NCBI GenBank assembly: GCA_030278955.1
Contig: JAOANR010000008.1
Coordinates: 41,523,301-41,587,300 of the forward strand
DNA length: 64,000 nt
DNA from: Hygrophila difformis
Lineage: Eukaryota; Streptophyta; Magnoliopsida; Lamiales; Acanthaceae
Reading direction: 5' to 3'
Below, one piece after another: positions 55,911 through 64,000 of the stretch. Each line of letters begins with the position of its first letter. Within the stretch, counting starts at the first letter, position 1. The notes below the pieces were generated by a model. The model worked only from the letters and a program-made list of their open reading frames with translations. It was not told the origin of the DNA and did not search any database. Position numbers and translations under genes: made by a program.

Positions 55911-56157
55911 AAGTACAAGAGATTAAGCAAAATCGAAAAAAAAATAAAACTTCCATCGTGACCCGCGCGGTGCCCGCGCGGTATGAGGCCTCAGCGCGCG
56001 GCGACCGCGCGGTCGCATCAGTTCGAAAAAAATAGGGCTCGCGCTCCGCGCGAGCCACTTCCCCCATTTCCCATTCGAGACCACTTCACATTTTCTCTCA
56101 AATTCGCCCTCTTATTCCCAACTTCTCCCGGTGCCGGCTTCGATTTTGATTTGTAAG
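55911..56157 (+). promoter_or_regulatory. Probable promoter and first exon of the antisense gene
   Basis: It starts just after the integrase scrap. At 55960-56015 are four GCGCGG-type words. At 56037-56055 lies a perfect 8-bp stem (GCTCGCGC / GCGCGAGC, loop TCC). A pyrimidine-rich, ATG-poor stretch, as in plant 5' untranslated exons, ends at the splice donor AAG|GTATGC (56158). I see no clear TATA box. Confidence 0.45.
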
Positions 56158-56778
56158 GTATGCACCTACTACTTTTAGTTATCAATTTCAATTTTTATGC
56201 TTTGAACGGACTTGATTTGTGAAGGGATTTAGGAATTAGGGTTTATGTACAAAAATTGGGGGTTTGTTATTTTTAGGCTTGATTTGTGCAAATTAGCAAG
56301 TATGTGTGGTAATTGATGTTACCCTTGTTGCCTTGCTTGTATTTATGCCACAATGTGTTTATGTTTTTGGCAAATTCTTGTTGGATTTAAATTTTTAGGA
56401 AGACTATGAAGTTTTTGATTTTTGGTTGGTATTGGGGTGTGATTATTAGCTCTTTTTTTTTTGTTTGGTGCCGTACGGAAATGATGAGTTGTTATTTGAG
56501 CGATCGTTTCGTTTTGTGGCAACTTCCATGTGTTTGTTAGTAACTTAGAATTTGGTTTATTGCGCACATAACGTGTTCGACGAAATGCCACAAAGGGTTT
56601 GGAATTAGCTTGAGCATATCCTTTGTCTAGATTACCTTCCGGTGTGTCTTAGCGAACGATAGGACTTGATGTTCTTATGGAATACTCTCGTTGGGAGTCT
56701 ATATTGTTGTCCCTTACGTATTTCTGCTTGAGTTTTGTGTGGAATTTAGTCTTATAATTGGTATTGGATAATTTGCAG
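56158..56778 (+). other. Probable 5' untranslated intron of the antisense gene
   Basis: Bounded by AAG|GTATGC and TTTGCAG|GATG, about 621 bases, T-rich as plant introns are. GTAAGG five bases upstream is an alternative donor. No ORF of note inside. Neither splice site has been tested. Confidence 0.5.
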
Positions 56779-58107
56779 GATGTTGCTCTTTTTGTGGGTT
56801 GTTTTGGCGTCTCTCATGTGTCCTCCGAGGACCAGGAGACGGGTTACTCAGCGCGATGGGGCTGGCCCTAGCACTGCCGCTCCAGTGATGCCTGATTCTA
56901 ATGAGAGCGAGTCCGAGGAGGACGAGGAGCAGCGGGGCCCGAGACTCAGGGGTCTCCCTGACGAGGTGCGTCCTCACCGGCATGACAGGTTTCGTTTTAG
57001 GACGAGGGCCGCCCAGGACTTTTATTTCGACGAGCTTCGTCGAAACAGGGCTTATGTCCCCGAGAGAGGCATATATCCTGATCATTTGGGCGATGATAGG
57101 GTCAGTGCGGTCTTGGAGTACTTGCAGTGGACTGGACTTGCACGTCATTCCGAGGGCGTTAGCCTCCGGTTATCTGGCTATGGAGGTTATCGCCAACATT
57201 GGCGGTCTTTGGGAGGGTGATGACTTATCTCGAGTATGGGTTCGTGGTCGCTATCTCGACTTCAGTGCTCGGGCGATCAATGTCTGTTTCGGTTTGCCTG
57301 ACGATGGCACATTCCGCCCACAGCCTGAGGGTCGCGTTCTTGCTCCTGCGTGGGACGTCTTATACACCGTGGTGGCTCCTCAGCTCGAGCACGATCATGA
57401 GCTGCGTTTGACGACGATGGACTCCCCTTGGCGAGAGCTCACCCAGATATGGTTAGGGCGCGTCCGGCCGATTACCCGGAGCCATATCGTCCTGGATCAC
57501 GTCTATGAGACCATTTGCTTTATCGCGCGAGGCGGTAGGGTGAATGTGGGAGCTTGTATTGAGGACAACTTGAGGGGTATGCGGAGAGGACGAGGGAGTA
57601 GGGTGATTACCCATATTCACCTCATTTGTGGCTTGTGCGCGGCGCAGGGGATTCGCACGACACCGGAGACAGGATCCGTACAATTTAGTAGCGGGTGGTT
57701 GCTACCGTATCCCGAATTACGCTGCCCGGCGTAGCGCCTTACGTCGTGGAGTTCCCCGGGCTATACTTCGCCCGCAGCCTGATGATGGCGGCTTGATTCT
57801 AGTCGTACCTCCGGAGCAGCCACCCCCTCCTCCGGTAGTTCCACCTCCTGCAGTGGCGCCTCAGGGCCAGGAGATGACTCAGATGCTGCAAATGATGCAG
57901 GAGATGCGGGTCTGTATGGATGCCGGGTTTGCAGCTGGGCAGGCTCGTTATGATGCCTTAGACGCTAGATTGGACTTCTACCAGGCCCGTATGGACTCAT
58001 TTGCTACGAGGCAGGCCCAGCAACAGGCTACTATGTCCGACATGTATGCCTATATGCGGCAGATGGATGACTACATGCGTCGGCAGTTCCCGCCTCCCGA
58101 TCAGTGA
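56779..58107 (+). pseudogene. Putative plant transposon protein gene, antisense in E5, two frameshifts
   Basis: It reads as three overlapping open frames: 56780-57220, about 57175-57734 and about 57655-58107. The first gives an acidic N-terminus (ESESEEDEEQ) and VSAVLEYLQWTGLARHSEG. The second gives AMEVIANIGGLWEGD, WVRGRYLDFSARAINVCFGLP, WRELTQIWLGRVRPITRSH and THIHLICGLCAAQGI. The third is Pro-rich (PPEQPPPPPVVPPP), then a coiled coil ending RRQFPPPDQ. The middle landmarks fit the putative plant transposon protein family found in gypsy and Sirevirus elements. Function is unknown. The order domain, Pro linker, coiled coil is that of a whole protein, so the two frameshifts look recent. It runs opposite to E5 and, with its own intron, probably has its own promoter. 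Confidence 0.65.
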
Positions 58108-58777
58108 TTTTCATGCCTATGGACTCATTTCGTATTCGCATTTTCGTTTAGGTTTCGTATAAGACGTATTTTGTTTAGTTGTCTCCTTATGAGGATGTTT
58201 CTGCCGACTGGGATTCATAGTTTATATTTCCGTTGTGTTATTGCCTAGTTACGTGTTTGTCTTGCGTTAGTGGTTTGTTGCTGTTTAGAAACACGGTTTA
58301 ATTGTTCTGCCTATTTTATGGTTTGAGATGTTCTGGATTCATTGTTACTTCCTTATCGCACCTATATGTGTGTGGGTTGCCCAACAATACTTGCATCGTT
58401 GTGGGACTGAGCCGTGATAAGGTATATAGGATAATTTAAATAGATATATATAAATGCTCGTAAGGAAATTTTTATTAAATAAAGAATGGTATTAACAGGT
58501 ATCAATCCATTAGGATCTGTTAGTAGAGGTTGTTGGAACTTAGTGTACTGTTTTTTTTTTTTTTTTGTCGTTGGGGGTTGTTCACTACTTGTCATTTTTT
58601 TTTCTTTAAACAGTAACCTATTCGTTCTTTTTTACTACCTTTGTTTGGTCGAGTTTCCCCAAGAAAGTAATATAATAAGGTGTAAGGATAATCTAAACAT
58701 ATTTATAAAATAAATGCTTGTAGTTTTATTGCTTAATAGAAAAACATTATTCATTGCAAGCTGTGGGGATCGCAAAA
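58108..58777. other. Tail of the antisense gene and spacer
   Basis: The first 250-300 bases are T-rich and may be the gene's 3' untranslated region. The junction back to E5 leader sequence is not sharp to the eye, perhaps near 58400. T-runs lie at 58550-58566 and 58599-58610. No gene seen. Confidence 0.35.
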
Positions 58778-59338
58778 CTAGGAATAGTTCGGGGAAATAG
58801 GAACGGTAATAATAGGAATAGTGTAGCAAAGACCCCTAAGTCTAGTGATCGTAGGTGTCCGATCCTCCATGGGATCGTCCTCATCATTTGATTCCTCAAT
58901 AGTACCCATGCCAAGAGGGCCATGAAACACCGCGCTTGCTGGCCAATTGGGCCCAGCAGCCGGAGCAGGATCAGCGGCGGCAACAGGAAGGGGAGCGGCG
59001 ACAGGGATAGCGGCAGGATTAGCTCCCGGGCTAAATGGGGCATGGGGGAACAAGGTATCAGTCAGATTGATCAGTTCATTTTCCAGATCCCCTACTTGTA
59101 TCTCTATGTCATGGTCCTGGGCCTGGAGTTCGGCCTCCTGGGCTTGAAGTTCGTCGACATGGACCTTGAGTTGGGTTAGGTCAGGTTGATCTGCTTCCCG
59201 CAGGTTAGCTAGGTGGGCCAGGTTAGTCTCCATTTGTTCTACACGCAGTTTGAAATTGTTTACATTTTGTTGGGTTTCGAGATGTGCCTCGATCAATCTC
59301 ATCATAAGGTTGATCATGTTCGCGTTTTGTCCGGCCAT
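58778..59338 (-). CDS. Small coiled-coil accessory ORF upstream of gag position (E5)
   Basis: An intact ORF of 186 residues beginning MAGQNANMINLMMRLIEAHL. Residues about 5-90 form a strong coiled coil (NLMMRLIEAHLETQQN, VEQMETNLAHLANLREADQ, then Glu/Gln/Leu repeats LQAQEAELQAQ). An Ala/Pro-rich linker and an acidic patch (EESNDEDDPMED) follow. It is related to the 111-residue ORF at 175-510 in E1 and holds the same place after the primer site. It is longer, with an extra Ala/Pro region and tail. It stayed open while gag and pol of E5 were lost. Family and function unknown to me. Confidence 0.7.
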   Translation of the reverse strand: MAGQNANMINLMMRLIEAHLETQQNVNNFKLRVEQMETNLAHLANLREADQPDLTQLKVHVDELQAQEAELQAQDHDIEIQVGDLENELINLTDTLFPHAPFSPGANPAAIPVAAPLPVAAADPAPAAGPNWPASAVFHGPLGMGTIEESNDEDDPMEDRTPTITRLRGLCYTIPIITVPISPNYS

Positions 59339-59766
59339 CTAATGTCAATAAGGGGAGTCAGAGTTAGAACATGTTTCATGCAAAGTTAAGATGTGCAGGA
59401 ATTTAAATCTACATGAATATGTATATGCATTCCCCCGATAAAAAAATTTATTTAATTTAAATTTAACCATGGATTAAAAAAAAAGTTGGGCCTCTATATT
59501 GGGCCAAAATTTAATAATTTGGGTTAAGGCATCAAACAAGGGTATTTGGGCCAAAATGATTGGGCTTATCATAAAAAAAAATTTTGGGTCAAGGTAATTA
59601 ATCTTTTAGGCTCAAAATACTATACTAAGTAGATAGAAAATTTTGGGCTAAGAAAACAATTATTCTAGTAGTCTAAAAATAAATTTAAAAATAATACTTA
59701 GTTTAAAATAATGGTTTAAAAGTAATAATAGTAGTTTTTAAAATATTCCGGGCTCTGATACCAACT
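59339..59766 (-). promoter_or_regulatory. E5 leader and primer-binding site
   Basis: Primer site TGGTATCAGAGC (minus strand) at 59752-59763, three bases from the LTR. The leader repeats the word TTGGGC/GGCCCA several times (TTGGGCC, TTTGGGC) and is otherwise AT-rich. No ORF. Confidence 0.85.
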
Positions 59767-61858
59767 TGTAACATCCCGGATTTGATAACCCAGGCCGGGA
59801 TGTCACCGCCACACCTCCCAAGCGAGACACGGATTCTCCGAGCTTGCTAAAGAGATGCAAGGCTATGGGTATTGCAAAGAGATTTAAAAACAAGTCCGGA
59901 ATTTAATTAAAAATAATAATAAGTATCATCCACACATATAGTAGTAATAATAATATGTCGCAGCGGAAAATGTAAAGTGGGCCAACATGGCCAAAACTCG
60001 GGTTTTACATGCCCGATATGCAGTATCATAAAAATGACAAACTTAATGTTTAAATATTCCATCCCCCAATGCACATGCTATGCATTATCTCCGTACTCTG
60101 AAAGAAAAGAAAAACAACAATTTTATCAGTATATAAAATACTGAGTAAGTCGATCCTAACATAGCAATAAAGGGGTTTAATTAAATAATTAAATTTTACT
60201 CCAAGGCATGCATACAAAAATATTCCATTTACCAATTTAAAAATAATTAATTTAATCGTATACTTGAACATGCATTAAATTCATAAATAATAATTTAACA
60301 TGTTATAAAATTTAAGACATAAATTTAAATGCAAAATTTAAAGATAAGAATAAATAAATAAATACATAAACAGTATTAAATCTTTTAATTTTTCCCGTTA
60401 CGTCCCGTTTCTCAATATTTAGTGTAGCCGGTCATCCGGCGGCCGCAGCCGTTTCGTATTTCAAGTATCTCAAGTATTTCCAAGTATCTCACGATTGCAT
60501 CGCAATCTCGTCAAGTGTAGCCGGTCATCCGGCGGCCGCAGCTGTATCTGCCATACACCAAACACTCCGGAGCCTCGGGAAATCCATACGGACAATCCCG
60601 AGGGTGTAGGCCATGTATCTCCCGCCGTTTGGCGTAATATCTCATCTAATTTCTCTCGTCCATTATAGGCCCGAAGAAAAAGGCTAAAGGGGCACCCTGC
60701 AGAGCACTCACCCTCCGCCAAGTATCTCATATATTTCAATTTAGTGTAACGGGATTTTTCAATAGTATAGATGTATCGTATTTCAAGGTCTCGACCGTTT
60801 GTTTCGAAATTTCAAAATCTCTTCGATTTAAAATCATTTGGCGTCACAGTTTACGCCTTTTTAATTTAAAAATTCGTTTCAAGTCTAAAAATTCTGAAAT
60901 TTTCACGGTATATCATAAAGACCCTAACAAACAACTTTCGTGTTTTAACAATATCAAAATAAGTTGAGGAAACATGTCAAAAATCGAGTTTATTGCACAA
61001 CATGTACACTGTCAGGATTCAGGATTACCACAGTTTAGAAAATCGGCGTTTTGACATATCAAATGGACTCCAAAAATTCTGAAATTTTATATGCACATAC
61101 TAGACATAATTATCTACAACTTTCATTTAGATTGCAAAGATCAATCGGACTAGAAAATATAGAAGCGGGTTCATCAAGTTCGGACATCAACACTGTCAGT
61201 TTTTCGAAAACGTTTTTCAAGGCAGTTTATGTTCGGATCATTTTGGGGTAGCAAACGTTGATGAAAATGGCTGAAATTTTTACACAATGGGGTGGTCGCC
61301 GGTCGTTGGTCGCCGGAAGTTCGTCGGAAGGGTGTTTTGGCTTTGGGAGAGTTTGAGAGAGTAGAGGGGGTTTGGAGGCTGACAAATGGGGTGGGAATTA
61401 ACCCTAGGTCGTCCTAATACTCCTTCCCCCGTCCAAAATCTACTTTCCATAGTCGTGGGGTCGAATTATGGCAAGAAATCGCCGAAAACGCGTGAATGGC
61501 CGGATTCTGTGGTGCCACGCGGTGGTGGCGCGCTGGTAGGCCAAACAGCGCGGCCAGCGCGCGGTCTCCGCCTGGACCTCGGTCCGGGCGATCCGATCCG
61601 TCGGGTCTTTTCCTCCTCTCTTTCGGGGTTCTATCTTTCCGTGTTTTCGGCTCGACTTTCCGGGATCTTTTCGGATTGTGATTCCTACCCTAATTTTTAT
61701 TCTGACTTAAATTGATTTCATGTTTGAAATCTTAGGTCCGTCGGTCTTGGGTTTTCTTTCGACTTCCGTGCATTTTCGATTTTACGGGTTCTCGGAAATA
61801 AGACCTCTTTTCTCGGATTAAATTCTTATTTTATATCCTAAAATGAACGGGTATTACA
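59767..61858 (-). repeat. E5 5' LTR, 2092 bp
   Basis: It matches 52596-55119 except for a deletion of about 430 bp at about 61288. Stem-loop at 60126-60144, micro-hairpin GCCGTTTGGC at 60624-60633, two CCGGCGGCCGCAG words near 60436 and 60530. The end at 59767 reads TGTAACATCCC, one change from the usual TGTAACACCCC. Confidence 0.9.
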
Positions 61859-64000
61859 ACAATAGTAGATATCAAGGGATTGAGTCCAGCTTTGTGCGCA
61901 CATCACTTTTATATGGAGGAGGATGACAAACCGGTAAGGCAACCTCAAAGGAGGTTGAATCCTCACTTGCAAGAAGCTGTAAGGGCTGAGGTGATTAAAT
62001 TACTCGATGCAGATATCATTTATCCTATTTCTGATAGTCAATGGATAAGTCTAGTGCAAGTAGTGCCTAAAAAAAAGGTATGATTGTCATTAGAAATGAA
62101 ATGGGTGAGGTAGTTCCTACTAGATCTACTACTGGTTGGCGAGTTTATATTGACTACAGAAGATTAAATGATAAAACTCGAGAAGATTACGTCCCTTTAC
62201 CTTTTATTGATCAAATATTGGAGCGTCTTACAGGGCATCAATTTATTGCTTTTTAGATGGATATTCAGGTTATAATCAAGTTCCTATAGCACCAAAGGAT
62301 CAAGACAAAATAACATTTACATACCCAAATGGTACATTTGCGTATCGAATGATGCCTTTTGGCTTATGCAATGCACCTGCCACATTTCAAAGGTGTATGA
62401 TGTCCATATTTTTTGATTTGATTGAGTCATGCATCGACGTATTTATGGATGATTTTTCAGTGTTTGGACTTGATTTTAACCATTGTTTAAATAATCTTAA
62501 AAAGGTTCTAATCAGATGTGAGAAATCAAACTTGGTACTTAATTGGGAAAAGTGTCAGTATATGGTTAATGAAGGCATTGGGGCATAAAATTCCTAAAAG
62601 CGACATTGATGTAGATAGAGCTAAAGTTGAGGTTATTGCAAAAATTCCACCTCCTAATTAAGAAGTTTTCTTGGCCACGCTGGATTCTATAGAAAATTTA
62701 TTAAAGACTTTTCTAAAATTGGTTTGCCATTGTTCAAACTGCTTTGCAAAGATGTTGAGTTTAATTTTACTAATGATTATATTGAAGCATTTAATAGGAT
62801 CAAAGAAGCTTTAATTACTGCACCAATTATCCAACCACCGGGCTGGAGCTTGCCATTTGAAATCATGAGTGATGCTAGTGATTATGCCGTGGAGCCGTAT
62901 TGGGTTACTACTTAGGCCTTAAATTCTGCACAACGGAATTATGTTACAACTGAAAAAGAATTACTATCTGTTGTGTATGCTTGTGAAAAAATTAAGCCTT
63001 ACTTGATTGACTCGAGGACTATGGTGTACACTGATCACACTGCTATTCGTTATTTGTTTACAAAGAAAGATGTAAAACCAAGGTTAATTCGCTGGGTGTT
63101 ATTGTTGTAGGAGTTTGATTTACTCTGTGACTAACCATGTGACTAACCATTTATCTCGAATTGTTCATGAGGAAGGAGATACAAAGGACATAAGTGATAC
63201 ATTTCCTGATGAAAATTTGTATCTTTTAAATGCAACTTCCTCTGATCCTTAGTTTGCAGATTTTGTTAATTATTTAGCGTGTGGAATTCTACCTGAGCAT
63301 TTGAAATGGCATAGTCAAAAACAAAAATTCAAAATCGATGCTAAGTATTATATTTGGATGAACCTTACTTGTTTAGACTTTGTGCAGATCAAATAATTAA
63401 AAGGTGCATCCCGGATGAAGAATTTGAAAAAGTGTTGAGGGCTTGTCACGAAAAGCTTGGAGGAGGCCATGTTGGACCAAATCGAAAAGCTCATGAGTTA
63501 CTTGAAGGTGGTTTTTATTGGCCTAACAAATATCTTGGTGCTCGTTTATATGTGGAAAATTGTGATGTGTGTCAAAGGGTTGATAATATCACTAAAAGGG
63601 ATGAAATGCCTTTAAAAGGGATTATGGCTATTGAGTTGTTTCATATGTGGGGTATTGACTTTATGGGTCCATTTCCGTTATCTAATGGTTAACAATACAA
63701 TTTAGTTGCTGTAGAGTACGTATCAAAATGGGTAGAAGTTGAAACTTGTGCTTTTAATGATCCAATACAAGTGATTAAATTCTTGAAAAAATAAATTTTT
63801 ACCTGTTTCGGTGTACCTAGAGTCATAATTAGCGAAGGTGGAACGCATTTTGTGAATAGGGTTGTTAATCAGTTACTTTCAAGATTTAATGTGCATCATA
63901 GGATAAGGACGCCTTATCACCCCAAGCTAATGGTCAAGTATAAGTCACAAATCGGGAAATAAAAAAAATTTAGAAGTTACTATAGAAAAGTTTCGAAACG
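61859..64000 (+). pseudogene. pol: AT2 pol: RT, RNase H and integrase start, heavily broken, runs off the window
   Basis: Readable pieces in order are: DIKGLSPALCAHHF and QRRLNPHLQEAVRAEVIKLLDADIIYPISDS (RT N-terminus, 61870-62083); after a frameshift GWRVYIDYRRLND and YVPLPFIDQILERL; MPFGLCNAPATFQRCM and the catalytic DVFMDDFSVFG (62349-62588); DVEFNFTNDYIEAFNRIKEAL and EIMSDASDYAV (RNase H, 62724-62915); and CHEKLGGGHVGPNRKAHELL, CDVCQRVDNI, DFMGPFPLSNG (integrase zinc region and first catalytic Asp, 63354-63692). At least eight stops or shifts separate them. The catalytic FMDD and the early-RT wording fit Athila. Integrase core sequence continues past 63700 in fragments. Confidence 0.85.

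Larger units (their letters stand above)
52596..61858 (-). mobile_element. E5: defective chromovirus carrying an antisense passenger gene
   Basis: LTRs lie at 52596-55119 and 59767-61858, with near-identical flanks ACATT (52591-52595) and ACAAT (61859-61863), a target duplication with one change. On the minus strand the interior has primer site, leader, coiled-coil ORF, then about 2.7 kb of sequence holding a plus-strand gene, then a short integrase piece, the chromodomain end and purine tracts. Gag, protease, RT and RNase H are gone. It needs helper proteins to move. Confidence 0.88.
51020..64000 (+). mobile_element. AT2: decayed Athila-type element split by E5
   Basis: Gag-protease remnants lie at 51020-52595 and RT, RNase H and integrase remnants at 61859-64000, same strand and correct order, with E5 between them. 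The left end is not recognisable and the right end is outside the window. E5 entered the linker just ahead of RT; at the junction AT2 coding sequence continues across the five-base duplication. Confidence 0.8.

Noticed and set aside
58547..58567. A long T run as a possible transcription terminator
   Set aside because: It could equally be a retroposed poly(A) or ordinary slippage; nothing nearby looks like a Pol III gene.
59752..59763. TGGTATCAGAGC words as possible tRNA genes (also 20261, 45765, 35437)
   Set aside because: They are 12-16-base primer sites next to LTR ends. No cloverleaf surrounds them.

Overview
The window is plant nuclear DNA, almost certainly from a eudicot, and consists almost entirely of nested LTR retrotransposons. 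I see no convincing host gene, rRNA, tRNA or CRISPR array. Names used below: E1 to E5 are Ty3/gypsy chromovirus-type elements (integrase followed by a chromodomain, Met-tRNA-type primer site, LTRs of about 2.1-3.1 kb with ends TGTAATACC...GGTGTTACA). S is a Ty1/copia Sirevirus-type element. AT1 and AT2 are Athila-type Ty3/gypsy elements.

Layout. 1-7953: E1 (+), internal region and 3' LTR, its 5' LTR lying left of the window. 7954-9075: an old retroelement scrap on the minus strand. 9076-10176, 31425-31669 and probably just past 38155: pieces of one old chromovirus-like LTR carrying a 354-bp Stowaway-like MITE. Into it jumped AT1 (10177-31424, target duplication ATCAT) and E4 (31670-38149, target duplication AGTAC). 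AT1 was hit by S (12226-21115) and by E3, a 3.1-kb solo LTR (21290-24391, target duplication CATCA). 38150-39358 is unassigned. 39359-48855 is E2 (-), the youngest and least damaged element. 48856-50960 is unassigned, GC-rich in part. 51020-64000 is AT2 (+), split inside its reverse transcriptase by E5 (52596-61858, -).

How the genes work together. E1 and E2 show the usual gag-protease-RT-RNase H-integrase-chromodomain order of a self-copying chromovirus. E1 carries many stops and frameshifts; E2 has only two visible one-base frameshifts. E4 keeps LTRs, primer site and purine tract but has lost gag-pol, so it would depend on proteins from a relative. E5 has lost gag and most of pol. It carries instead an antisense, intron-containing gene of the 'putative plant transposon protein' type. 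A gene that looks like the same broad family sits in the envelope-like position of S and is the only long intact reading frame there.

Less expected signals. First, a small coiled-coil ORF lies between primer site and gag in both E1 and E5. Second, a stem-loop near the 3' end of the LTRs keeps pairing through compensatory changes in six elements. Third, a GCC-loop-GGC micro-hairpin in the LTR leader has been amplified into 28-bp arrays in E4. Fourth, two purine tracts and a 36-nt fold-back occupy the short 3' untranslated region of the chromoviruses. All family assignments rest on motifs read by eye; no database search was possible.
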